Below are positions 1-7,670 of a DNA stretch of 21,198 nt, in pieces. The stretch spans positions 1 through 21,198 of the forward strand of contig CAZEHO010000041.1 of assembly GCA_964511945.1 (NCBI GenBank), written 5' to 3'. This DNA is from CAZEHO01 sp964511945 (GTDB taxonomy: Bacteria > Actinomycetota > Acidimicrobiia > Spongiisociales > UBA11373). Position numbers and translations under genes: made by a program. The notes under the pieces are model-generated. The model was not told where the DNA came from. It saw only the letters and a program-made list of their open reading frames with translations, and did not search any database. How positions within the stretch are numbered: position 1 is the stretch's first letter; each line of letters opens with the position of its first letter.

Positions 1-255
1 GACGAGTTGGTGTCCCGCCTGGTGGGGGAGTTGGGTGTCGAAGCGGTGGTGCGTCGCCGGCTGGTCAAGACGCCGGAGGAGGCGGAGCGGTTGAGCTTTG
101 TGGGTTCGCCCACGGTGGTGATCGATGGGGTGGATCCGTTTCTGGAGCCGGGGGCTGCGGTGGGATTGAGCTGCCGGGTGTATCGGACGGAGTCGGGGCT
201 TGCTGGTTCGCCGTCGGAGGCGCAGCTGCGGTCGGCGGTGGAAGCCGCGAGGTGA
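1..255 (+). CDS. Thioredoxin-fold-like small protein, C-terminal part (5' end outside window)
   Basis: The reading frame is open to the first base, so the gene begins upstream of the window; the TTG at 7 is only the first in-window start. About 84 residues are visible. The segment FVGSPTVVIDGVDPF followed by GLSCRVYRT and a C-terminal SPSEAQLRSAV resembles the small thioredoxin-like proteins often found with mercury or metal genes, where GSPT is the cis-proline loop and the CxxC (or UxxC) active site lies further upstream. That active site would be outside this window, so redox activity cannot be judged. It converges on the histidine kinase gene, with 42 bp between the two stops. Family assignment is from remembered motif similarity only. 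Confidence 0.6.
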   Translation, partial: DELVSRLVGELGVEAVVRRRLVKTPEEAERLSFVGSPTVVIDGVDPFLEPGAAVGLSCRVYRTESGLAGSPSEAQLRSAVEAAR

Positions 256-297
256 GGCTCGGCGGGTGTGTTGCGGGGCGGGCCCTCAGCGTGTGGC

Positions 298-1416
298 TCA
301 GGCGAGGGGGAGTCGGATGATGAAGGTGGCTCCTTGGCCTGGGCCCGGTGATTGTGCGGTGATGGTGCCGTTGTGGCGTTTGGTGATGCTTCGGGCGATG
401 GCGAGCCCGATGCCGGTGCCGCCGGGGGCGTCGGGGTTGGCGCGGTAGAACCGATCGAAGGCGGCGGAGAGTTCGGTGGGTGTGAGACCGATGCCGGTGT
501 CTTGGACCGTAATGGCGGCCTGGCCTGTGGTTGCTTCGGTTGTGATGGTGACGGTGCCGCCGTCGGGGGTGTAGGCGATGGCGTTGCCGATGATGTTGGT
601 GAGGACTTGGGTGAGCCCGTCGCGATCTCCCTGAATGGACACCGGTCCCATGGCGTGGAGAGCCAGGGTGATCTGTTTGGCGCCGGCCTGCGGTCGGAGT
701 TGATCGCCGACGGCCGCTGCCAGGGTTGAGATGTCGATCGGTTCGAGCGCTAGCGGGGCGTCGGCGTCGGCGCGGGAAAGGCGACCGAGGTCGTCGGCGA
801 GTCGTTTGAGTCGTCGGATCTCCCGGCTCGATGCCGCCAGCACTGCATCGGTCGGTTCGAAGATTCCGTCGAGGATGCCTTCGAGGTAGCCCTCGATGGT
901 GGTGAGGGGGGTGCGGAGTTCGTGGGCGACCTCGGAGACGAGCCGAGCTCGTCGGTTCTCGGTTGCCTCGAGCGCTCCGGCCAGAGCATTGACATCCTCT
1001 GCCACGGCGGCCAGTTCGGTCTCGTCGGGGACTTCGACCCGTTCGGTGTAGGAGCCTTGGGCCATGCGACGCGACGCGGCGCGGATCGAGTCGAGCGGTG
1101 TGAGGATGCGGCGGGTGGCGAAGGCACCGAGAGCGACCGCAGCGATGCCTGCTGCGGCGATCGAGAGGATGAGCGCCCGCCGGAACGATGAATCGAAGGC
1201 GGCCTCGAGATCGGCAGTCGAGGTGCCTCCCATCATGGGGCCCATCATCCCGCCGTTGTTGATCATCTCGTTCATGCCCATCATGTTGAGCTGATTGGAG
1301 AAGAACGTGGGTGCGAGCAGTTCCATCAGGACGATCAACGCCAGTGCCAGCGCTGCGATGATTGCCAATAGCATCACGACCATCCGGAACCGCAACGTCT
1401 TCGTGAACACGCTCAC
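298..1416 (-). CDS. Sensor histidine kinase with Met-rich periplasmic loop
   Basis: A 372-residue membrane kinase. TM1 is about residues 12-36 and TM2 about 81-100, followed by a HAMP linker (TRRILTPLDSIRAASRRMA), the H-box SEVAHELRTPL with phospho-accepting His165, and a C-terminal ATPase domain with N-box NIIGNAIAYTP, G1 DTGIGL, F-box FDRFYR and G2 GTGIGLAIA. All catalytic boxes are present. The short extracytoplasmic loop (about 40-80) carries eight methionines between residues 45 and 62, including MMGM and MMGPMMGG. Clusters of this kind bind Cu(I) or Ag(I) in copper proteins, so soft-metal sensing is inferred. Its ATG overlaps the stop of the regulator gene by 4 bp (ATGA), so the two are translationally coupled. 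Confidence 0.93.
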   Translation of the reverse strand: MSVFTKTLRFRMVVMLLAIIAALALALIVLMELLAPTFFSNQLNMMGMNEMINNGGMMGPMMGGTSTADLEAAFDSSFRRALILSIAAAGIAAVALGAFATRRILTPLDSIRAASRRMAQGSYTERVEVPDETELAAVAEDVNALAGALEATENRRARLVSEVAHELRTPLTTIEGYLEGILDGIFEPTDAVLAASSREIRRLKRLADDLGRLSRADADAPLALEPIDISTLAAAVGDQLRPQAGAKQITLALHAMGPVSIQGDRDGLTQVLTNIIGNAIAYTPDGGTVTITTEATTGQAAITVQDTGIGLTPTELSAAFDRFYRANPDAPGGTGIGLAIARSITKRHNGTITAQSPGPGQGATFIIRLPLA

Positions 1417-2111
1417 GGCTCGCTCCCGATGAACTTGTAGCCAACCCCCCGCACGGTGCCCACGAATTGGGGAGCGGCGGCATCGTCGCCGAGGGCCTTG
1501 CGGATGCCGGCAATGTGGACATCAACGATCCGTTCGACACCGACGTAGTCCCACCCCCACACCGAGTCCATCAGCTGCTCTCGGCCGAACACCCGACCGG
1601 GCGACGACGCAAGCTTGGCCAGGAGGTTGAACTCCAGGGCGCTCAACTCGACCGGAGCACCAGCGGCGGTCACCGACCTCTTGGCGAGATCGATCTCCAA
1701 ACCTTCGAACCGGAGCACCTCGCTGGGAGCCGCCGCCGCGCCACGGGCAGTCCGCCGCAGGACGGCTCCGATCCGGGCCACCAGCTCGCGAGGGCTGAAC
1801 GGCTTGGTGAGGTAATCGTCGGCACCCATGGTCAATCCTGTGACCCGATCGACTTCATCGGAGCGGGCAGTGAGCATGATCACCGGTGTCTCGGAGATCT
1901 GGTGCATGCGCCGAAGCACCTCGAAACCGTCGATGTCGGGCAGTCCGATGTCGAGAACGACGGCGTCGGGTCCGGCCTCGGCGAACAACTTCAGCGCGGC
2001 TTCACCGTCGGACGCTTCGATGACCTTGAACCCTTGGGCAGTCAGGTAGTTGCTGAGCATCGAACGGAGTTCTCGTTCGTCATCGACAACAAGCACGGAA
2101 CGTTTCGGCAT
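1413..2111 (-). CDS. OmpR/PhoB-family response regulator
   Basis: A 232-residue regulator. The receiver domain (about 3-118) has the acidic pair D10/D11, phospho-acceptor D54 in VVLDIGLPD, T81 and K103 in LTKPF. A winged-helix DNA-binding domain (about 130-230) ends in the typical GTVRGVGYKF. The start at 2111 (MPKRSVLVVDDE) is chosen because the receiver fold begins there. The frame stays open upstream, but those residues are Arg/Pro-rich read-through of the preceding gene's antisense and resemble nothing. It is the partner of the overlapping kinase and lies 56 bp downstream of the secreted Met/Trp-rich protein gene, so all three probably form one transcript controlling metal homeostasis. 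Confidence 0.93.
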   Translation of the reverse strand: MPKRSVLVVDDERELRSMLSNYLTAQGFKVIEASDGEAALKLFAEAGPDAVVLDIGLPDIDGFEVLRRMHQISETPVIMLTARSDEVDRVTGLTMGADDYLTKPFSPRELVARIGAVLRRTARGAAAAPSEVLRFEGLEIDLAKRSVTAAGAPVELSALEFNLLAKLASSPGRVFGREQLMDSVWGWDYVGVERIVDVHIAGIRKALGDDAAAPQFVGTVRGVGYKFIGSEP

Positions 2112-2167
2112 CGGCGGGATGGTAGGGGCGGCACACTGCTGTATACCGCCCCACGCCAATCGATCAG

Positions 2168-2707
2168 CTACCAGCCGCCGCGCATCATGCCGCGACCCCA
2201 CATGTGGCCGCCCCACCGGTTCTGGCAGCCGGGCACGGGCGTGTCCGGGGCGCTCGACGTCGGATCCGGATACCCGTAGCCCCACATGGGGCAGCCGGCG
2301 GGTCCGTATCCGGGCGGTACCGCGTCGGCGGGGTTGGTGGGCCATGGGTAGCTATCGGGGAGCCCGTCCTGGTCGAGATCGGTCCACATGGGGCAGCCCG
2401 GCCATTGGGTGTCACCGGGTACGGTTGTCGGGTCGAGCGGTTCGGTCTGCCATGGCGATTGCGCGGCGGTGCTGCGCTGTGCCGACTTCGCTGACGTCAG
2501 GGCTTCCTCTCGGTCCGAATCGACGGCCGGGTTCAGCCAGTGGTCCATCCGGTCCCAGCCAAACGACGCCACATCCACGACATGTGCGCCCATGTGGCGG
2601 CCCCACGACCCTCCGGGGGCTGGGTCGGGTCCTTGCCAGGCCAGTGCCACGAGGGGAACTGTCGCAACCGCAACAGCGATCGCAAGAACGATGCCAAGCT
2701 TCCTCAT
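2168..2707 (-). CDS. Small secreted protein with Met/Trp/His-rich tail
   Basis: A 179-residue protein with a clear Sec-type signal peptide: Arg/Lys at positions 2-3, then a hydrophobic run (LGIVLAIAVAVATVPLVALA) ending near residue 23. The mature part is rich in Pro, Gly, Trp and Asp. It holds the calcium-loop-like stretch DLDQDGLPDSYPW, two repeats of the form GCPMW, and the C-terminus GGHMWGRGMMRGGW. Met, His and Cys clustered with Trp suggest soft-metal binding, which fits the Met-rich kinase downstream. I do not recognise the family. The ATG is supported by a GGGAGG ribosome-binding site 7 nt upstream (bases 2715-2720 on the complement). First gene of the minus-strand three-gene operon. 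Confidence 0.8.
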   Translation of the reverse strand: MRKLGIVLAIAVAVATVPLVALAWQGPDPAPGGSWGRHMGAHVVDVASFGWDRMDHWLNPAVDSDREEALTSAKSAQRSTAAQSPWQTEPLDPTTVPGDTQWPGCPMWTDLDQDGLPDSYPWPTNPADAVPPGYGPAGCPMWGYGYPDPTSSAPDTPVPGCQNRWGGHMWGRGMMRGGW

Positions 2708-2858
2708 CTCTGAACCTCCCTCAGGGATTGATCAACGTGTCGTCACAGACAATCACCCAGGGATTCAGCCTCTGTTCCCAGCAGTGTTAAGCCTTTGTAG
2801 CCGGAGTTCTGCCGCGAGGCGGCGGATGCCCCGGTGGAGTGCGGGTGTGCGACCGATC
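2708..2858 (-). promoter_or_regulatory. Upstream region of the metal-sensing operon
   Basis: This gene-free stretch must hold the promoter of the minus-strand operon. On the minus strand the heptamers GGCTTAA (2793-2787) and GGCTGAA (2770-2764) form a direct repeat 23 bp apart, a spacing of about two helical turns that suits an OmpR-type regulator dimer. A small hairpin, GCCGC-GAG-GCGGC, lies at 2811-2823. No convincing -35/-10 pair is visible, so the promoter assignment rests on position alone. Confidence 0.35.
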
Positions 2859-2928
2859 GGGTACCTATTCAGCTTCCTGACCAGGCACTTCGAGGTGTGA
2901 AAGCCGTCCTATTAGGCCCACCTTGAAG
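2859..2928. repeat. Dispersed 70-bp direct repeat, copy A
   Basis: Begins GGGTACCTA and contains the identical core GACCAGGCACTTCGAGGTG, then GAAAGCCGTCC. The same block recurs in the same orientation at 20985-21053 with a few substitutions and 1-2 base indels. The similarity stops shortly after TGAAG in both copies. Copy A sits in a gene-free stretch between the metal-sensing operon and the end of the propeller gene; copy B interrupts tatC. The bases from 2929 to 3003 show no further recognisable feature. It could be the end of a mobile element or an abundant small genomic repeat. Confidence 0.8.
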
Positions 2929-3003
2929 GACTCGAACCTGGCGCGAAGAGGCCAGTGGACACGCTCGAAGCTTGGGAGGCGCACATCGGAGCAGGGCGCC
3001 CGG

Positions 3004-5994
3004 CTAGGACCCCTCATCCCATTCCGGAAGTTGCGGATAGACGAGCGCCCAAACCTCACCATCGGGACCAAATGCCATATCGGCCACCGCTCCGTCCGAA
3101 AAGCCTTCATCCGGAGCCGTTAGCTGATATGGGAGACCGGGCACGTCGATGTGGCGAGTGGCGCTGCCGGCCTCGTGGATTTCGAAAAGCCCTGTGAACG
3201 TGTCCATCCACACCTTTCCGTCGGGCGCCGTCCACAACTCGCCGACCCGTCGAACATTGATTCCATTAATGCTCTCAACGTGTTCGGTGGTGGCGCCGAT
3301 CACGAAGAGGCCATTGAGTTCGGTACCGACGAACAGGGTGCCGTCGGGCGCCAGCGTTGTTGCCGTGTAGAACGCCTCGTAGATCAGGGCGGTGGCGGAC
3401 CCATCCGGCATCAGCCGGACTAGATCTGATCGGTACTCACCGTCCCCGGGCGGATCCGGCGCCAGATAGAGGGCATCCGACAGCGGCGAGGCGTACGGAT
3501 AGGACCCGAAGTCCGGCCGGTAATCGGGGCCCGCGAACACTCCCCAATCGGAGTCGTGGCGATACCCGATGCCAGCGGGTGTGATCACCCAGACCCCCTG
3601 CCCCCCGGCGGCGAGTACGTTGGTGGCCACCGTTGAGGGCAGCCCGGACGTGGCATCCTCCAAGGCTGCAGCCCCAGGGTCCCAGCGGGCTACACCGCTC
3701 ACCGTCGCCACCCAGACCGCTCCATCGGCCGTGCCGGCCAAGCCGGTGACGTGGGGGACGGCGAGAGTATTCGGCAGCGGCGGCGCCACCCACGCCGATC
3801 CGTCGAAGTACGCCGGGCCTCCCACCGTTCCGGCCCAGGGCGTGCCGTTCGAATCCAGGTCGAACGCGGTGACCTGCACTGAAGGCAGGCCTTCGGCGCG
3901 GCCGAAATGCCGCCACTCGCCACCGATCAGCGCATAGACACCGCTCTCGACCGTCGGCAGCCACAACGTGCCGTCGGGCGAGCGTGCGATTCGGCGTGAG
4001 GTGGCCTCGGGCAGATCTTGCAGCAGCGCGGCGCCCTCGGTGTCGTAGCCGCGATGCACCACGTTCCAGGTCGTCCCATCGAAGTGGATGATGTCGGCCA
4101 GCGGTGCCGCAGGGGGGTCGGGAATCAGGTCCGGTGGCGTCATCTCGATTTCTTCGAGATCGGGGACCGTCTCGCCCTCGGCAGCGCCGCCGATCCAGAC
4201 GGCAGGAGTTTCCCTGCGCTGAACCGTGGCCGTGCCGACGGCCACGTAGCGGTTCTGCCACGCCACCACGCCTCTCATCCAACCGTAAACCCCCTCGGGA
4301 AGGAGGTCGGCATCCCTCACGACGTACCACGCTCCGTCACCGTCGAGCAGTCGCAGCACCGGCCGGCGCTGGTCGAGACTGATCGGACCCAGCCGTGTGT
4401 AGCTGCCCGACCATCCGACGCCGAGCAGGCCGTTGCCGGCTGGAACGACATCGCTCAGCAGTGTGTAACCGTCGACCGCCCAGGTGATCCCATCCGCAGT
4501 CGACAAGGCACCGGTGCCCAACACGTGGAGGCGGCCGGCGGCCACTCCGCTCGCCTCCCAGCGCCACCGCGTTGTGTCGCGCCGCTCGATCTCGAGCGGC
4601 TCCCAGGTCTCGATGTCTGTAGTCGTGATGACTGCCAGCGCTTGGTCCATGTCGTACCCGATGGCGATGAGCCGACCCTCGTGCCAGACCAGCTTGACGA
4701 TCTCTCGCATCGTCGACCCGGTGGCTCCGAGATCGAGCGCCCGCCAGGAGACGCCGTCATCGGTAATCCATATGGCGCCGCGGCGAGAGTCGATGTCGCG
4801 CAGCCAGTACCGCCGGATGTATTCATCCCAACCCGATGTGTCCTCTCCCCAGGCGACCGGGAAGGCGTCACTGCCGGCCGCGGCCATCGTTCCATCGAGC
4901 ACTATCAAATCCCGGATCTCCTGGTCGCCGGGCCCAGCGAGTGCCGGTGCGTCGACCCGGTCCCACGCAACACCATCGCTCGACCTCCAGATGGCGCCGT
5001 CCTCGTCCTCAAGCTCATGGAGGCCGGCCGCATAGAGCCAGTCACCGAAGACCGCTAGGTTCGTCGCCTCCTGGATCCCGGCACCCGCTAGATCCGGATC
5101 GGCAACTCGCTTCCACTGCTCGCCGTCGCTCGACGTCCACACTGCCGCGTCGGTTTCCCGCCGCCGCTCTCCGTCGGGCACGAAGGCAAGAACCAGGTCG
5201 TCGCGCAGCCAGGTTTCGTGCATGGCAAAACAATCGGTGCCGCTGATGGTCTCTCCTGCATCGATCGACCCGCCCTCCAATCCGTCGGGGAGCGAACCAC
5301 ACCACGAGTTCCACGCCACCACGGACCCGTCGGGTGTCGCGACGTAGAACTCCACGTCGGCCCAGAAGTTGCGATCGTCCTCACCGGAAAGGTTCTCGAT
5401 GTCGAAGCGAACCATGATGTAGCGGACGTCCGCGGGAGCCGGTTCGTTCTCCGGGTCGTGGGCGACGATGGCGGCGGCCGCATCCATATCCACGGCCGCC
5501 ACCGTTATGCGCCAATCCCGCAGTGTCACCTCGCCGGCGGCATCCGCAAGCGGAATGATGAAGTCCGCCGGTTCCCAGACGATGGACCTCCCAACTGCCA
5601 CCAGCATGTCCTCAAACACCGCGACATCGACCATCAACTGCGAGCCCGGTTCCTCGAACTGCTCCGGAGCGACACGCCTCCAGTTGATCGCCGGGTCGAT
5701 GCCCGGCAACGCCGCGCTAGGCCCGGTTGTAACGGAGCCGGCTGTTGCCGTCGTCGACTGGTCCCCGACGATCGTTTCGTCCGTCTGGGTTGTGCCTGCG
5801 GCGCCCGGTTCGCTCGGGTCGGACGAATTGCCGCCGGCGGCAAATACCACCGCGGTCACGGCCGCAGCGCCGATGATCATCGCGAGTGTTACCCAGAGCC
5901 CGCGGCGAGATCGCTCCTGCTCGAGGTCGGGTGGTGGCGGCGGTGGTGGTGGCGGCGGCTCTTCCTCTGTCGGAGGAGGCGGTGGAAGCGACAT
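3004..5994 (-). CDS. Membrane-anchored extracellular beta-propeller protein
   Basis: A protein of about 996 residues. It has a cytoplasmic Pro/Glu-rich N-terminus (PPPPP runs, residues 3-22), one transmembrane helix (about 33-53) and a Thr/Ser/Gly linker to about residue 95. A beta-sandwich-like insert resembling DUF4352-type domains follows (about 130-225: VRYIMVRFDIENLSGED and two Cys). Then come repeats of the form AVWTSSDGEQW and AIWRSSDGVAW, typical of BNR/sialidase-like propeller blades. The last third carries repeats such as DGTLWLPTVESGVYAL, NGTPWAGTVGG and DGAVWVATVSGVARW, typical of two-component-regulator-propeller blades. No catalytic or signalling domain follows, so a surface-exposed binding role is inferred. 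ATG at 5994 is preferred to GTG at 6003 because only it has a G-rich ribosome-binding site upstream. Confidence 0.85.
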   Translation of the reverse strand: MSLPPPPPTEEEPPPPPPPPPPDLEQERSRRGLWVTLAMIIGAAAVTAVVFAAGGNSSDPSEPGAAGTTQTDETIVGDQSTTATAGSVTTGPSAALPGIDPAINWRRVAPEQFEEPGSQLMVDVAVFEDMLVAVGRSIVWEPADFIIPLADAAGEVTLRDWRITVAAVDMDAAAAIVAHDPENEPAPADVRYIMVRFDIENLSGEDDRNFWADVEFYVATPDGSVVAWNSWCGSLPDGLEGGSIDAGETISGTDCFAMHETWLRDDLVLAFVPDGERRRETDAAVWTSSDGEQWKRVADPDLAGAGIQEATNLAVFGDWLYAAGLHELEDEDGAIWRSSDGVAWDRVDAPALAGPGDQEIRDLIVLDGTMAAAGSDAFPVAWGEDTSGWDEYIRRYWLRDIDSRRGAIWITDDGVSWRALDLGATGSTMREIVKLVWHEGRLIAIGYDMDQALAVITTTDIETWEPLEIERRDTTRWRWEASGVAAGRLHVLGTGALSTADGITWAVDGYTLLSDVVPAGNGLLGVGWSGSYTRLGPISLDQRRPVLRLLDGDGAWYVVRDADLLPEGVYGWMRGVVAWQNRYVAVGTATVQRRETPAVWIGGAAEGETVPDLEEIEMTPPDLIPDPPAAPLADIIHFDGTTWNVVHRGYDTEGAALLQDLPEATSRRIARSPDGTLWLPTVESGVYALIGGEWRHFGRAEGLPSVQVTAFDLDSNGTPWAGTVGGPAYFDGSAWVAPPLPNTLAVPHVTGLAGTADGAVWVATVSGVARWDPGAAALEDATSGLPSTVATNVLAAGGQGVWVITPAGIGYRHDSDWGVFAGPDYRPDFGSYPYASPLSDALYLAPDPPGDGEYRSDLVRLMPDGSATALIYEAFYTATTLAPDGTLFVGTELNGLFVIGATTEHVESINGINVRRVGELWTAPDGKVWMDTFTGLFEIHEAGSATRHIDVPGLPYQLTAPDEGFSDGAVADMAFGPDGEVWALVYPQLPEWDEGS

Positions 5995-6000
5995 CTCACC

Positions 6001-6055
6001 CACCCGGATCGGGTGCCCAAAGCATCACGCATCGCGCCCCCTGTGGCAAGGGGCG
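6001..6055. other. Two inverted repeats upstream of the propeller gene
   Basis: CACCCG-GAT-CGGGTG (6001-6015) is a perfect 6-bp inverted repeat directly 5' of the propeller gene start, partly covering the alternative GTG codon. CGCCCC-(9 nt)-GGGGCG (6035-6055) is a second perfect 6-bp repeat. Neither is followed by a T-run. They may be an operator, or the remains of a terminator behind the integrase relic. Function is unknown. Confidence 0.4.
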
Positions 6056-6187
6056 TTGGTCCTCAGATGCCGAGCCGGCGCATCACCTTGCCACGGGCAT
6101 CTTCCACCTGGTTACGGACAAAGCAGCGGAGACTTGGAGAGGAGGTTCCGTTGAGACGTGTTCCCCGATGGGCCTGGAGCCTGTCTT

Positions 6188-6727
6188 TCATGCCCGGTCT
6201 CGGCCCACAGTAGGCCCACAACTGGCCCACAAACCGCTGCGTAACCTCGAACGGTGTTGCCAGGCGTCGAAGGCCGGAAGGCCTTGATTCGCAAGCGGAT
6301 TCCGGTGTCTTCCCTGGTCGCGGCACTGGGAGATTCCGGCCTCCACGATTGCTGCGTATTTGTCGGCATCCGACTTTCTGGCGAAGTTCTTCGGTCTCTG
6401 GCGACCACTTGGATCGCGGTAGCGGACTTGCCAGTGGTTTGGTGCTTCAGGATGCCGTCTGATGCTCGCCAGGATCGTCTCCTTCCCGCCGCTGAGAAGC
6501 TCGCCATGCACGAAGGCGCGGCCCGGGAGTGGATTCGCGGCCTCGCCCTTGAATCCACCCTGTGCGAATGTCTGACTCGTTGAGGGGATGCTTGGCGCCT
6601 CCGTGTCCTCCGTCTCCACGTCGGGCGTGAAGATCATCGGCGCCGCTCCGGGCTGGTCGGCGGTGACGTTGGCCACTGTCTCTTCGAGGATCTCGAGGCC
6701 GACCAGGCCGCGGACCCACGCGATCAC
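6188..6727 (-). pseudogene. Tyrosine-recombinase (phage-type integrase) relic
   Basis: Within a 179-codon minus-strand frame, residues about 86-130 read LASIRRHPEAPNHWQVRYR followed by DPSGRQRPKNFARKSDADKY. This is the arm-type DNA-binding N-terminal domain of actinobacterial phage integrases. Full-length members have about 350-400 residues with a core-binding and a catalytic domain (R...HxxR...Y). Here the frame passes almost at once into SGLWASCGPTVGRDRA, reminiscent of integrase C-terminal ends, and stops. The catalytic domain is absent, so this looks like an internally deleted integrase. Two other minus frames over 6063-6330 contain similar CGP-type scraps, consistent with frameshifts. 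The first ~85 residues are unrecognised and may be upstream sequence read through. Confidence 0.55.
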
Positions 6728-6991
6728 ACGATCACAGCCAACAGCGCGGTGGCGATCACCCTGCCGGGGGTGTCGGTGGCACCTTCGAACGGCGAGGAGG
6801 GCGAATCAGGCGAGCAGCCGAAGGTAGAACGCCACAGAGATCAAATGGGCGACGCTCAGGGCGACATCTGCGAGACGGTCGAGATCAGCGAGCTTGCCTC
6901 GCTAGTAGCGAGCCTTTCCCACGCGATCGAATCATGCGACGAGTCGTATCGCAGTGACGTAGCGTCGGTAGCGACTCGAACCCGGCACAGA
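6728..6991. other. Gene-free stretch between integrase relic and mobB
   Basis: No convincing gene is seen. A plus-strand frame is open from 6749 but has unusual composition and resembles nothing, and its end overlaps mobB in another frame. A perfect inverted repeat CTCGCT-AGT-AGCGAG lies at 6898-6912 and is followed by CCTTTCCC rather than a T-run. A GGTTCGAGTC-like string near 6970-6980 on the minus strand does not fold into a tRNA T-arm. Confidence 0.4.
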
Positions 6992-7021
6992 TTGGCCCCA
7001 ACTGCCTCCCTTTCGTATCTT
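6992..7021 (+). promoter_or_regulatory. Probable promoter of mobB, apparently leaderless
   Basis: TTGGCC (6992-6997) and TATCTT (7016-7021) are separated by 18 bp and resemble a housekeeping sigma-70-type promoter. A start point 7-9 bases after the -10 box would fall on or next to the A of the mobB ATG at 7030. No Shine-Dalgarno sequence precedes that ATG, so a leaderless mRNA is the simplest reading. Confidence 0.5.
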
Positions 7022-7029
7022 ATGCGGCC

Positions 7030-7560
7030 ATGGCCACAGTCGAAGAGTCAGTATCAGCCGGGCGCGCACCGATGGTCATCTCGATCGTCGCCAAGTCCGG
7101 AACCGGAAAGACCACCCTGCTCGAGCATCTCCTTCCCAAGCTGAGGTCAGGAGGCCTCAGGGTTGGCGTCCTCAAACATCACAGTCACCTGTCCTCGTTC
7201 GACGTGCCGGGCAAGGACACGTACCGCTTGGCTGAGGCGGGAGCCGACATCGTGGTGGGTGCGAGCCCTGTGCAGGTTGCCGTGTTTCGGCGTGAGAACG
7301 GTTCCGGGGACCTCGATGCGGTGATCGCTCGCTACTTCGATGACGTGGACCTCGTTCTTGTCGAGGGGTACAAACGGGGCGGCTATCCGAAGATCGAGGT
7401 ACACCGCTCCGCCCGAAGCGAAGAGCTCCTTTGCTCAGCCGACGAGATACTCGCTCTGTCCACGAATCGGCGCTGGGATCTCCCGGTGCCACAGTTCGAA
7501 CTCGACGATGCATCCGGCCTGGCCGATTTCGTGATGGAGTTCGTGAGGAACGGTCAATGA
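7030..7560 (+). CDS. mobB: Molybdopterin-guanine dinucleotide biosynthesis protein MobB
   Basis: A 176-residue GTP-binding protein, the usual MobB length. The Walker A motif is AKSGTGKTTL (residues 21-30). It is followed by the MobB-typical VGVLKHHSH, DTYRLAEAGADIVV and the Walker B region DLVLVEGYKRGGYPKIEVHR. MobB assists MobA in attaching GMP to molybdopterin to form the bis-MGD cofactor used by DMSO-reductase-family enzymes. That agrees with the Mo-enzyme operon 4 kb downstream. ATG 7030 is chosen because it matches a leaderless start behind a good promoter; an internal ATG at 7072 would remove the 14 poorly conserved N-terminal residues. A mobA start codon overlaps its stop by 4 bp. Confidence 0.95.
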   Translation: MATVEESVSAGRAPMVISIVAKSGTGKTTLLEHLLPKLRSGGLRVGVLKHHSHLSSFDVPGKDTYRLAEAGADIVVGASPVQVAVFRRENGSGDLDAVIARYFDDVDLVLVEGYKRGGYPKIEVHRSARSEELLCSADEILALSTNRRWDLPVPQFELDDASGLADFVMEFVRNGQ

Positions 7561-7670
7561 GGCCTCGCGTCGGAATCGTCCTCACAAGGATTGGTTTCGC
7601 CGGAGCCTGTGCACTTGCTCATGCGACTGAGCCGCCGTCTGCCACACGCGATAGAGCCGCAGTTCGTTGA
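7557..7670 (+). pseudogene. Probable mobA stub, truncated after about 10 codons
   Basis: An ATGA overlap with the mobB stop opens a frame reading MRPRVGIVLT. This matches how MobA (molybdenum cofactor guanylyltransferase) begins, normally continuing into the nucleotide-binding GGxSxRMGxDK loop. Here the sequence changes to RIGFAGACALAHATEP and stops at codon 38, with none of the other MobA motifs in any frame downstream. I infer that mobA was cut by an insertion or deletion at about base 7587. The match is short, so the identity is tentative. An intact mobA would have to exist elsewhere for the Mo enzyme to work. Confidence 0.4.

Noticed and set aside
65..1540. Long minus-strand open frame (491 codons) across the histidine kinase gene
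   Set aside because: Composition is extreme in Arg, His, Pro and Ser, as expected for an out-of-frame reading of high-GC DNA; the overlapping kinase frame has all catalytic boxes.
2920..2950. Similar GGTTCGAGTCC string on the minus strand next to repeat copy A
   Set aside because: The flanking bases do not form a T-arm and no cloverleaf can be drawn.
2865..3110. 81-codon minus-strand frame ending in RLSHLEVPG, matched by a frame at the right end
   Set aside because: The shared peptide is simply the translation of the 70-bp DNA repeat; outside the repeat the two frames are unrelated, so no protein is supported.
6960..6995. tRNA-like GGTTCGAGTC string on the minus strand
   Set aside because: The five bases on each side of the TTCGAGT loop do not pair, and no anticodon or acceptor stem is found nearby.
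6749..7144. 131-codon plus-strand frame before mobB
   Set aside because: No ribosome-binding site, no recognisable domain, and it runs out of frame into mobB.
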